Positions 17,272 through 25,468 of a stretch of DNA of 64,000 nucleotides are shown here, in pieces. Made by a program: the position numbers and the translations under genes. The notes beneath the pieces are model-generated. The model was not told where the DNA came from. It saw only the letters and a list, made by a program, of their open reading frames with translations, and did not search any database. Source of the DNA: an uncultured Gammaproteobacteria bacterium. Lineage in GTDB: Bacteria; Pseudomonadota; Gammaproteobacteria; HK1. Position 1 is the stretch's first letter. Every line of letters starts with the position of its first letter. Location of the stretch: assembly GCA_958295835.1 (NCBI GenBank), contig OY282378.1, forward strand, positions 2,753,694 to 2,817,693. The letters are read 5' to 3'.

Positions 17272-17920
17272 CGCGGTCCACCGGCAACCATCGCGTCTTC
17301 AGCGACGGGTAGTGACGCGCGATCCACTGGAGCGCGATGATCGTCTTGGCGTTGACGATCCGGCCTTCGTCGAGCAGCGCCACCGCGTCTTCGACCGGCA
17401 TCACGGCGACCCGGATATCCTCGCCTTCCTCGGCCAGTCCGTGCAGTCCACCGACTCCCTCACTGTCCACCCGCCCGCAGAACAGGCGCACCGTCTCGGT
17501 GGTCGCACCGGGGCTCGTGAGGAACGTCGCGATGGGGACGAGATCGGTGACGGCGCAGCCCGCTTCCTCCAGCGCCTCGCGGCGCGCCAACGCCTCCGGG
17601 GTCTCTCCGGGCTCCATGACCCCGGCCACGCACTCCAGGAGCCACGGCTCCCGGCCCGCGGCCCACGCGCCGGGGCGGAACTGCTCGATGAGCACGACAC
17701 GGTCCCGCACAGGGTCCACGGGAAGCACCGCGGCGACTCGGCCGCGCTCCAGGATCTCACGGGTGAGCCCCGGCCCGAAGCCGCCGGCGAACTGCCGGTG
17801 ACGCAAGCGATAGCGATCGAGGCGGAAGTAGCCGTCATGGACGACCTCCCTGCCGATCAATTCGACGTCTTCGTCAGCCACCCCACCGCCTCCCGTCTCA
17901 CCGGCGTGCTCGAAGTGCAT
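17264..17920 (-). CDS. nudF: NUDIX hydrolase, ADP-ribose pyrophosphatase type
   Basis: A 218-residue NUDIX enzyme that probably hydrolyses ADP-ribose to AMP and ribose 5-phosphate. The NUDIX box G-x5-E-x7-REVxEExG is visible as GVMEPGETPEALARREALEEAG. It is preceded by LIEQFRPGAWAAGREPWLLE, typical of the ADPR subfamily, and followed by the FLTSPGATTETVRLF segment. ATG 17920 (MHFEHAGETGGGG) was chosen because the in-frame sequence further upstream has poor protein character. It is the first gene of a two-gene operon with the MOSC protein. Confidence 0.87.
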   Translation of the reverse strand: MHFEHAGETGGGGVADEDVELIGREVVHDGYFRLDRYRLRHRQFAGGFGPGLTREILERGRVAAVLPVDPVRDRVVLIEQFRPGAWAAGREPWLLECVAGVMEPGETPEALARREALEEAGCAVTDLVPIATFLTSPGATTETVRLFCGRVDSEGVGGLHGLAEEGEDIRVAVMPVEDAVALLDEGRIVNAKTIIALQWIARHYPSLKTRWLPVDRDG

Positions 17921-18065
17921 TCCGCTCTCTTTCGCATTCCGGCGCCTTCCGGATCTCCGGGCCTTCCCGGCGGCATTATACGGTTCGTACCGGCCCTGAA
18001 TCGAAGCCGCGGTGCGCCCAGGAGCCGAGCCGATACCGTCCCTCCCACCCCATCGAGAAATCACC

Positions 18066-19650
18066 ATGACCCCACCCGCCGTCCATCCCGCGCATGAAAG
18101 CTGGTCCATTCGCAAGCCGGAGGTTCGCGCCGCCGGCGGGATCGTCACCAGCCAGCACCATCTCGCGTCGCAGGTCGGCGCCCGGATGCTCGAAGAGGGC
18201 GGCAACGCGGTCGATGCCGCGGTGGCCGCGGGCCTCGCGCTCGGCACGGTGGAGCCGTGGATGAGCGGACTCGGCGGCGGTGGCTTCATGCTCGTCCACG
18301 TCGCGGCGGAACGCCACACCTACGCGGTGGAGTTCGGAATGCGCGCGCCGCGGGGGATCGACCCCGCCGCGTACCCGCTCGCGGACGGGGTGGACGCGGA
18401 CCTCTTCGGCTGGCCGGCGGTGGTGGAGGATCGCAACGTGCTCGGCCCGCTCTCGTTCGCGGTGCCGGGCTTCGTCGCCGGTCACGCGGCGGCGCTCGAA
18501 CGGTTCGGGACGCGGTCCTGGCGCGATGCAATCGCACCGGCGGTCGAGCTGGCGTACCGGGGGGCGCCCGTGGACTGGTACGCGACGTTGAAGATAGCAA
18601 GTGAAGCGGCGTCTCTTGCCCGGTTCGCCGAGACCGCGCGGGTGTATCTCCCCGGAGGACACGTCCCCGCGCCGGGCTGGAGCGGGCCTGCGCCCACGAT
18701 CCGTCTCGGCGCGCTCGGCGAGACGTATGCACGCCTGCGGGACGAGGGGCCGCGCGACTTCTACGAGGGCGAGACCGCGCGGATGATCGTCCGAGACTGC
18801 GACGATGCGGGCTCACCGCTCTCGGCCGGCGATCTCGCGGGATACGCCGCGCGCATCGTCGACGCGGGCCGGTTCGAATACCGGGATGCGCTCGTGCATG
18901 CCGCACCCGGATTCTCGGCCGGACCGACCCTGCGGCACGCGCTTGCGCTGCTCGGGGAGCGACTGACGCCGGCCGGCGGCCTGCCCGATGCCGGCGCCTA
19001 CCTCGCGTATGCGTCCTGCCTGCTCGATGCCTGGCGTCATCGGCTCGCGACGATGGGGGACGTCGACGATTCACCGGCGCCGGGCTGCACCACGCACCTC
19101 GGCGTGGCGGACAAGGACGGCAACGTGGTGGCGCTGACCCAGACCCTGCTCTCCATCTTCGGCTCGCGGGTGGTGCTGCCGGGCACCGGGATCCTGATGA
19201 ACAACGGGATGATGTGGTTCGACCCGCGTCCGGGACGGCCCAATTCGATCGCCCCCGGCAAGTGGCCGCTATCGAACATGTGCCCGACCGTCGTGGAGCG
19301 CGCCGATGGCCTGTGCTTCGCGGCCGGCGCGTCGGGGGGGGAGACGCATCATGCCTGCCGTCTTCCAGCTCGTGTCGTTCCTTGTCGACCATGCGATGTC
19401 CATGGACGAGGCGATGCACACCCCGCGTATCGACGCGAGCGGTGCGGCGCCGATCACCGCGGACCGCGTGCTGCCGGCGGACGTGCTCGATGCGCTTGCA
19501 AGGCACCACGAGATCCTCGTGGTCCAGCACGGCGTCTACCCCGCCTTCTTTGCCCAGCCGAATCTCGCCGGCTACGAGCATTCCAGCGGCACGACGATCG
19601 GCGCGGCGTGCGTGACCTCGCCCTGGGCTTGCGCGCTCGGCGTCAGGTGA
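18066..19650 (+). pseudogene. gamma-glutamyltransferase family protein, frameshifted near the 3' end
   Basis: Gamma-glutamyltransferase-like Ntn hydrolase. From ATG 18066 it reads AAGGIVTSQHHLASQVGARM, EGGNAVDAAVAAGLALGTVEP, MSGLGGGGFMLV and, at the small-subunit start, the expected nucleophile region APGCTTHLGVADKDGNVV. At a run of eight G residues (19334-19341) the frame breaks. The original frame goes GASGGETHHACRLP and runs on as nonsense to 19793. The frame shifted by one continues correctly as GGRRIMPAVFQLVSFLVDHA through AMHTPRIDASG to the stop at 19650. Seven G residues would restore the gene, so this is either a homopolymer sequencing error or a slip-type (phase-variable or inactivating) mutation. 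Confidence 0.85.
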
Positions 19651-19858
19651 CGGCGCGTCGCACTGAATCTGCCCGGCCGGTCCGGGTTCGCACCGTATGG
19701 CGATCCGATCGTGCAGCGGCGGGGGGAGCGGGAAGCGTCATGCTCCGTCGAGCGAAGCACCCGGACGCATCAACGGGCCGGAAGTCCGGGTGATCGCGAA
19801 GCGGCCGGCCGCTCGGCGAAGACTCGCGGCCGGGTGACCGCCTGAAGCGGCCAGGGGG

Positions 19859-20806
19859 TCATCCGGATTGACGCTGTGCGGCAGCCCACAAGAGCCGCTG
19901 GATCCGATACGCCGCATCCGCGTCGATGCTTCCCACCGCCGGCACCAGTTCGTTCGCGGCGCGAAGCTCCCCCGCCTGCACGAGCAGAGTGGCCGCGCCT
20001 TCCAGCGCGTACGCGGCCTCGGGCCAGCGCTGCATCGTCCACAGCACGTTGCCCATTTCACCCCAGACGACGTAGTGGTTCGGCTGGAGACGCGCCGCCG
20101 CGCGGTAGTGGGCAAGCGCATCTGCGAGACGTCCTTCCCACGCCGCGCGACGGGCTGCGCCGAGCTGCCCCGAGACGGCGTTGCCGTCGGCGGCCGGACC
20201 GCCCGATCGGGCCGGTGGAGGAGGGCGGTACAGCGGATACTCGAACCACGGCTGTGGCCGAGCCGCGGTCGGTGGGACGCCCGGGCCGACGGCGCGTTCC
20301 CGGGCGCTTCCCGCCGCGGAGTCCCGCGGGGAGGTCGGGCCGCCTGCCACCGATTCGGAGTCGGTGGCCACTGGAGAGATCGGGGCGGTGAGGGTCGGGT
20401 CGCCACCCGCCGGCGCCGTCGCGGCGCGCGAGCCGTCGCCGGTCGCGGCCGGCGCCGTGCGAACTCCACCCGAAGGGATCGCCGGGGCTCCGGAAGGAGA
20501 GGGCGCCGAGGCCGTCTCGATTCCGGTGCGCTCCATGGAGGAGCGGGGCGGGGAGCCGCCGGCTCCCGGGTCGGGATTCGGCGATGCGGTCGATCCTTGA
20601 TTCGCCAGCGCCGCGGAGGAGGGCGCGGTCGCGGCCTCGGCACGGACCGGCTCGTTCGCGCCGATCCCGGACTCCTCCGTCCCTGCGCCGGTCGCGCCGG
20701 CCGTCGTCTCCGTGGAGGCCGGAGGCGATGCGCCGAAAATCCATACCGCCAGCGCCCACAGGGCCAGGCTCAGGGCGAGAAGCTGGATACCGGAGAGTCG
20801 AGTCAT
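19859..20806 (-). CDS. membrane-anchored TPR protein with Pro/Ala/Thr-rich linker
   Basis: A 315-residue protein of unknown function. Residues about 8-26 form one membrane helix (IQLLALSLALWALAVWIFGA). Then come about 180 residues of low-complexity Ala/Thr/Gly/Ser/Pro sequence, a Pro-rich spacer (WFEYPLYRPPPPARSGG), and a C-terminal domain with TPR-like helices (GRLADALAHYRAAARLQPNHYVVWGEMGNVLW). The TPR part probably binds a partner at the envelope. It is followed on the same strand, after 225 bases, by the L,D-transpeptidase gene lying upstream in reading direction order. Confidence 0.7.
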   Translation of the reverse strand: MTRLSGIQLLALSLALWALAVWIFGASPPASTETTAGATGAGTEESGIGANEPVRAEAATAPSSAALANQGSTASPNPDPGAGGSPPRSSMERTGIETASAPSPSGAPAIPSGGVRTAPAATGDGSRAATAPAGGDPTLTAPISPVATDSESVAGGPTSPRDSAAGSARERAVGPGVPPTAARPQPWFEYPLYRPPPPARSGGPAADGNAVSGQLGAARRAAWEGRLADALAHYRAAARLQPNHYVVWGEMGNVLWTMQRWPEAAYALEGAATLLVQAGELRAANELVPAVGSIDADAAYRIQRLLWAAAQRQSG

Positions 20807-21031
20807 GGCGTCGTCGCCTTGCGGCCGGCCCGAATGCCGGCGCTCATGATAGCCCGATCAGGGTCGTTTCACGCTACGGGTCCAGCGGGTCCAGGGTTGG
20901 GCAGGCCCGGTTCGCGCCGCGTGATCGGGCGCGAGGATCCCGGCGCGACGTCGGGTGACGTCACCGCCATCCCCGGGCGCCTTCTCCGGCCGCTGGGCAG
21001 GTCGTGGGTACGGATGGGACAACGAACCACG

Positions 21032-22183
21032 TCATGGGCCGTAGCGATCGATGCCGTCCGGCGGCATCCTCGGCGGGAGTCCCCTGAAATGGATCTCGTC
21101 GAACGAGGCGTGGCCTTCGTGGGCGATGCGCCACACGCCGTCTCCGTTCTCGCGCCAGTATTGCCGCCAGCGGCCTCCGCCCTCGGATCCGGCATGGAAC
21201 TCCGCGAGGATCATGGTTGATTCCTCTCCGGGCTCGACCGGATAACCATAGATGCCGAGGCCGCGACTCGCGTTGTTCCCGCCGTTCAGGGACTCGATCC
21301 GGGTCAGCCACCCGCCCCGGCGACTCTCGTGATCGCCGGGCGCAAGCCAGCGCAGCCGTTCGCCGATGATGACCGGGACGCTCTCCCTGTCGATCGCCTC
21401 GACCAGGATACCGAGCGCGGAGTTCGAGATCGTCAGACAGCCCTGACTCCAACGCGGGGGACGGCTCCTGAGACCGCGGGGCTCGCCGTGGATCCAGATG
21501 CCGTATCCGTTCCGGTTCCGGCGCCGGTCCCATTCGTTGGGATAGTTCAGCCCGAGGGCGCCCGCGCCGTAAAGATCGGGCAGGTAACGGTCCGCCAGCC
21601 ACATGGTCACGAAGTAGACCCCGAGCGGCGTCTTCAGATCGCCCTCGCGCTGCTTGGCGGTCCCGCCCCGTCCGATGGAGACGTACCAGTCTCCCGACAT
21701 CGTCCAACCTCCGTCGGACCTGTCGAAGAGATAGAGACGCGAGGGCGCGGCATCGGCAACCAGGACCTTCCCGCGGTCCGGGACGGCTTCGATCAGGACG
21801 TCGGGCAGGTGACCGGGCGGCGGGCGATCGAACCAGTAGGAGAGTCGGGAATACGCCTCGCCGGTCGGCTCCTCCAGCAGGCTCGGATTGGTGCGTGGAG
21901 TGAGATCGACCCGCGTCGTTCCGAGATCCTCCGTTTCGAGCAGGGACGCCCGGATCAATCGGGCCGCGCGAAAGTCGGGGTAGCTCTCGGTGACATGGCG
22001 CAACGCTTCCAGCCCGCCCGAACGATCCCCCGCGTCGAAGCGGTCGAGTGCCTCGAAGAGGCCCGCCTCCGGGAGCTCCAGCCCCTGGCCGGCTGCCGTC
22101 CCGGCGAGCAGCCAGAGCGCCACCCCGAGCGCGAAACGGCCGGAGCGGCGATGCAATCCCGTGGATCGGCTGGAGGCCGTCAA
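21032..22183 (-). CDS. L,D-transpeptidase (YkuD domain) family protein
   Basis: An exported peptidoglycan cross-linking enzyme or relative. No ATG lies near the signal-like segment (RFALGVALWLLAGTAAGQG). I chose TTG 22183 because GAGGA lies about seven bases upstream, giving 383 residues; TTG 22156 is an alternative. After a helical N-terminal domain (EALRHVTESYPDFRAARLI) comes the YkuD domain: VADAAPSRLYLFDR, KTPLGVYFVTMWL, and the catalytic HG ... SxGC pattern in YGIWIHGEPRG and RWSQGCLTISN. The C-terminal NTF2-like part (GGRWRQYWRENGDGVWRIA) is common in the ErfK/YafK group. Confidence 0.85.
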   Translation of the reverse strand: MTASSRSTGLHRRSGRFALGVALWLLAGTAAGQGLELPEAGLFEALDRFDAGDRSGGLEALRHVTESYPDFRAARLIRASLLETEDLGTTRVDLTPRTNPSLLEEPTGEAYSRLSYWFDRPPPGHLPDVLIEAVPDRGKVLVADAAPSRLYLFDRSDGGWTMSGDWYVSIGRGGTAKQREGDLKTPLGVYFVTMWLADRYLPDLYGAGALGLNYPNEWDRRRNRNGYGIWIHGEPRGLRSRPPRWSQGCLTISNSALGILVEAIDRESVPVIIGERLRWLAPGDHESRRGGWLTRIESLNGGNNASRGLGIYGYPVEPGEESTMILAEFHAGSEGGGRWRQYWRENGDGVWRIAHEGHASFDEIHFRGLPPRMPPDGIDRYGP

Positions 22184-22392
22184 CGTTACGTCCTCGTGCG
22201 CCCGGTGGTTCCTGGAGTCATGCGGTATCCGCCACGCTCGATGGTACCCGCGTTGCGGCTGAATTGTTCCATGGCCGCCGCCGCGGATACGACGACAGGA
22301 TCGGAGACGGCACCCAACGGCTCCAAACGTTAACCAACGGCTCCAAACGGCTCCAAATGGCGCCCAACGGTTCCCTTGCCCGGCACAACCGA
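22184..22392. repeat. Short tandem repeats between L,D-transpeptidase and plsC
   Basis: This 209-base gap contains a run of imperfect repeats of 'ccaacggctccaaa' at about 22313-22375 (five related units, some degraded to 'gcccaacggttcc'). They lie upstream of the transpeptidase start and downstream of plsC. No coding sense is evident on either strand. Confidence 0.6.
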
Positions 22393-23214
22393 TCAATCCC
22401 CCCCGCGGATACGATCGAGGGTGTCGTGGATCCACTGCTCGGCGATCCGGTTGACCGCCACTGCGCTCCGCCCGGCCGTCTCGATTGGCTCGCCGATGAC
22501 CACGCGGATGGTGCCGGGGTACTTGAAGAAGCTGTTCTTCGGCCAGCAGTCCCCGGCGTTGTGCGCGACCGGAACCGCGGGGCGGCCGGTGTGGACGGCG
22601 AGGCGGGCGCCGCCCTTCTTGAACTGCCGCCTCACGCCGGGGGGGGTGCGGGTGCCTTCGGGGAACACGACCACCCAGCATCCGCTCGCGAGCCGCTCCG
22701 CACCCTGGGAGAGCATCTGCTCGAAGGCGTCGAGTCCGGCGCCGCGGTCGATCGCGATCGGGCGCATCGTCGCGAGTCCCCATCCGAAGAAGGGGATGCG
22801 GAGCAGCTCGCGTTTCAGCACCCAGACCTGCGGCGCGAAGTAGCGTTGCAGGGCCAGCGTCTCCCAGGCGGATTCGTGCCTGGAGAGGATGACGGTGGGC
22901 TCGGCGGGGATGTTCCCGAGCCCTTCGATCTCGGACTTCACGCCGCACGTCACCGAGAGCCAGTACACGTTGAAGCGGCTCCACTGCGTGACCGCGCGCC
23001 ATCGGAACCGGTAGGGCAGCAGCGTCGAGGCCAGCGCGATCGGCGTGAACACGAGGGTCGAGCACACCAGGCCGAGCGCGAACAGGGAGGAGCGGACGAA
23101 CACGCCGGCGGTCACCGCCCGCCCGGCGTGGGCGCCGCCCGCACCATGCGCGGTCACCGGAGCGCTTCCGGCCTGTCCGGTGCGATCAACGCCGGTGCAT
23201 TGCCGTCGCACCAT
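22393..23214 (-). CDS. plsC: 1-acyl-sn-glycerol-3-phosphate acyltransferase
   Basis: A membrane enzyme making phosphatidic acid from lysophosphatidic acid. Residues about 37-67 are hydrophobic (FVRSSLFALGLVCSTLVFTPIAL). The acyltransferase motif I appears as LSRHESAWETLAL (H-x4-E, the variant often seen in proteobacterial PlsC), motif II as IPFFGWGLATMRPIAIDR, motif III as VVVFPEGTRTPPG and motif IV as AVPVAHNAG. The start at 23214 gives an arginine-rich lead; a GTG about 37 codons in, just before the membrane helix, is also possible. In many gammaproteobacteria plsC follows glyS and gmhB; here an amidohydrolase occupies that gap and gmhB is absent. Confidence 0.88.
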   Translation of the reverse strand: MVRRQCTGVDRTGQAGSAPVTAHGAGGAHAGRAVTAGVFVRSSLFALGLVCSTLVFTPIALASTLLPYRFRWRAVTQWSRFNVYWLSVTCGVKSEIEGLGNIPAEPTVILSRHESAWETLALQRYFAPQVWVLKRELLRIPFFGWGLATMRPIAIDRGAGLDAFEQMLSQGAERLASGCWVVVFPEGTRTPPGVRRQFKKGGARLAVHTGRPAVPVAHNAGDCWPKNSFFKYPGTIRVVIGEPIETAGRSAVAVNRIAEQWIHDTLDRIRGGD

Positions 23215-23374
23215 CGCATCAACGGATCACCATCACGTTTTCCGCCGCCTCGTTGGCTCGTCTCCGGACCGTCCGACGACTCCGAACGGCGACCGCCGGC
23301 GCGGTCGCCGTTCGCATCCCGGCTGGCGGATCGCATCGCCCCGTCGATGGCGGCTCCGGTTGCCGCGATTCGTC

Positions 23375-24772
23375 TCATTGACCGGCCGGCGGCCTGGTCG
23401 GCGGATCGAGGTGCCGTGCGGTCTCGAACACACCGGGCGCGAAGCGTATGCCGTGCCGGCTCACGGTGCGCTTGAGCACGAAGTCGAACAGGAGGGGGTT
23501 GTGGTCCTGGATCGCTTCGAGCACCGGTACGGCCTCCGCCGCCAGGAAGCCGAGACCGGCCATTTCGTCGAGGTCGAACAGGGCCGGAACGCCGGGCAGA
23601 GGATAGTCGGAGCCGTTGAGCAGCCGATCGTGCCAGTCGGTGCGTTCCAGGACCTTGCCGAGCGCGCCGGGGAAACGGTTCGCCTGGGTCAGGGCGGAGA
23701 CGTCACCCATGAGGAGATGCTCGTAGCGGGGGTCGTCCATCAGCCTCGCGAAGAGGTCGACGTTGGGCACGACCGGACCGCCGGGACCGGCATCAAGATC
23801 GACCCCGGCTCCGAACGATGCGCAGTGCGCGACGATCACCCGGACCCCGTGATCGAGAGCCCGTCGCACTCGGAGCGGGTTCCCGAGGGTGTCGTCGCCC
23901 GTGCCGCGGACCGCGCGCTCCCTCCCGCCGTGCGTGAGCAGGGGGATGCGGCGCCGGGCGAGCGCCCGGTAGAAGGGGTCGCATCTCGGCGAGGCAGGAT
24001 CGATCCCCATCGCGTTCGGGAGCCATTTCACCGCCCGCGCGCCGCCCGCGACCGCCGCGTCGAGCGCCTCCACCGCGTCGGCGCGGTACGGATGCACGGA
24101 AGCGGCCCATTCGATCTCGTTCGGGTAACGCGCGGCGACCGTGCGGGCATAGGCGTTCGGGACGTGGAACGCGCTCGCCTCCGGACGGGCCTGCCCGCCG
24201 GCGTCGTGGACCTGGTCGAAGGCGAGCAGCATCAGGCGAAAGCCGGGTGCGGTGGCGCGATGACATGAGAGGAGGCGATCGAGGAATGCACGGCTGGCGT
24301 CTCCGTCCTCGCGGCGTACGCAGCTCGCATTGAGAAAGACGCGATAGCGCGCGTACTGGAGCGGATTGCGCAGCGGCGATCGCATCTGTTCGCCGATCCA
24401 GGGACCGTCATCGCCGTCGTTGTCCATGCCGGTACCGCCGCTCGTCCCGTTGCCGGCGACGGTCCCGCGGCCCCCGTCGTCGGTGCCGGTCCCACCCGTC
24501 TCACCGCCGGTCCCCCTCACCCTGCCCTCGGTCCCGTTCGCCCCGCGGTCGTCACCGAGCAGGTGTACGTGGGCGTCGATGACCTTCGTGGGGTCGATGC
24601 CGTCGAACGCGCGCGCAACGATTTCGTGCGATGCGAGCGGTTCGGGGAGATCGGCGGCCAGGCAGGGGTTGAAGAGCCTGAATCCGCGCGCACTCCCGGG
24701 AGCGAGTACGGCAGGGGCCGCGAGCATTCCGAGCGCCCGTCGGCGCGGAATGCGGCGGACGATGGCGCTCAT
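23375..24772 (-). CDS. amidohydrolase (metal-dependent) with Tat-like signal and low-complexity insert
   Basis: A 465-residue amidohydrolase_2-type protein from ATG 24772. The N-terminus RRIPRRRALGMLAAPAVLA looks like a twin-arginine export signal. The core has the metal motif DPTKVIDAHVHLLGDD, a second site region AVKWLPNAMGIDPAS, RIPLLTHGG, VRVIVAHCASFG, and LLNGSDYPLPG with the conserved aspartate. Between the HVHLLGDD motif and the rest of the domain lies an unusual 45-residue insert made almost only of Gly, Thr, Asp and Asn (GTGGETGGTGTDDGG), encoded at about 24400-24545. The role is unknown; it may act on a periplasmic substrate. It stands between glyS and plsC. Confidence 0.78.
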   Translation of the reverse strand: MSAIVRRIPRRRALGMLAAPAVLAPGSARGFRLFNPCLAADLPEPLASHEIVARAFDGIDPTKVIDAHVHLLGDDRGANGTEGRVRGTGGETGGTGTDDGGRGTVAGNGTSGGTGMDNDGDDGPWIGEQMRSPLRNPLQYARYRVFLNASCVRREDGDASRAFLDRLLSCHRATAPGFRLMLLAFDQVHDAGGQARPEASAFHVPNAYARTVAARYPNEIEWAASVHPYRADAVEALDAAVAGGARAVKWLPNAMGIDPASPRCDPFYRALARRRIPLLTHGGRERAVRGTGDDTLGNPLRVRRALDHGVRVIVAHCASFGAGVDLDAGPGGPVVPNVDLFARLMDDPRYEHLLMGDVSALTQANRFPGALGKVLERTDWHDRLLNGSDYPLPGVPALFDLDEMAGLGFLAAEAVPVLEAIQDHNPLLFDFVLKRTVSRHGIRFAPGVFETARHLDPPTRPPAGQ

Positions 24773-25075
24773 TCGTTCGCCGATCGTGGTTTCATCCGGA
24801 TTGGCGCAGTTCCTGGGGACAGCGTGTTCCCATGGATTCCACTCCCTGGACTCCGTGCCATGCGACGACAGGGCATTGCATGTCAACCGCGTGAAGCGTC
24901 AGGTTCGGAGCCGCGCTCTTCCATTACGCGAGCCGGCAGGTGCGCCCGCATCTGCGACACTGCTCAGGCACGGTGACGCTATCCGCAAACGACCGCGCGA
25001 ACGGCGTCGTTGGCAAGGTTCTGCGGGTCACTGCGGAGGATCCCTGATGACCTCCGATCCGCCCGGACGGGCGGG
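24773..25075. other. Non-coding gap
   Basis: About 300 bases upstream of the amidohydrolase. I see no gene, repeat or clear promoter in it. Confidence 0.5.
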
Positions 25076-25321
25076 TCAGAGCAGGCCGAATACGCGGAGG
25101 CCGATGGCGAACACGAAGACCGCAAGCAGACCGCTGGTCCATCGGATGGTCACGAGATCGGCTCGCACGCCGGCAATGTCTCCCTTCGTGGCGAGTTCGT
25201 CCCGGTTGGCGGTGACGGCTTGGCGCAACGCTTCGGCGTGCGCTTCGGCTTGCCTGCGTTCGACGCCGGCCGCTTCGAGGTCGCGGGCGACGCGAAGGGT
25301 GTCGAAGGTTGAGGCACTCAT
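25076..25321 (-). CDS. small DUF1640/CCDC90-like coiled-coil membrane protein
   Basis: An 81-residue protein from ATG 25321 (MSASTFDTLRVARDLE). It starts with the family-like FDTLRVARDLEAAGVERRQAEAHAEALR, a helical coiled-coil region, continues with ELATKGDIAGVRADL, and ends in one membrane helix (WTSGLLAVFVFAIGLRVFGLL). The bacterial DUF1640-like proteins are short and of unknown function; they often lie beside phage or mobile genes. Assignment rests on pattern memory only. It lies downstream of glyS on the same strand. Confidence 0.65.
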   Translation of the reverse strand: MSASTFDTLRVARDLEAAGVERRQAEAHAEALRQAVTANRDELATKGDIAGVRADLVTIRWTSGLLAVFVFAIGLRVFGLL

Positions 25322-25468
25322 GGCGTATTCCGTGAGGTCCCGTCCGGGATCGGAGCGTACCAGTCTCCGGCGCCGGGCGGGGAGTGCGGGGATTCCCGAT
25401 TCATGCCGCGCGGCCGGCAGGGCGCATTCTTGCGTCATCCGGTCGGGCGGGCGAGGGTGCGGGAGGAC

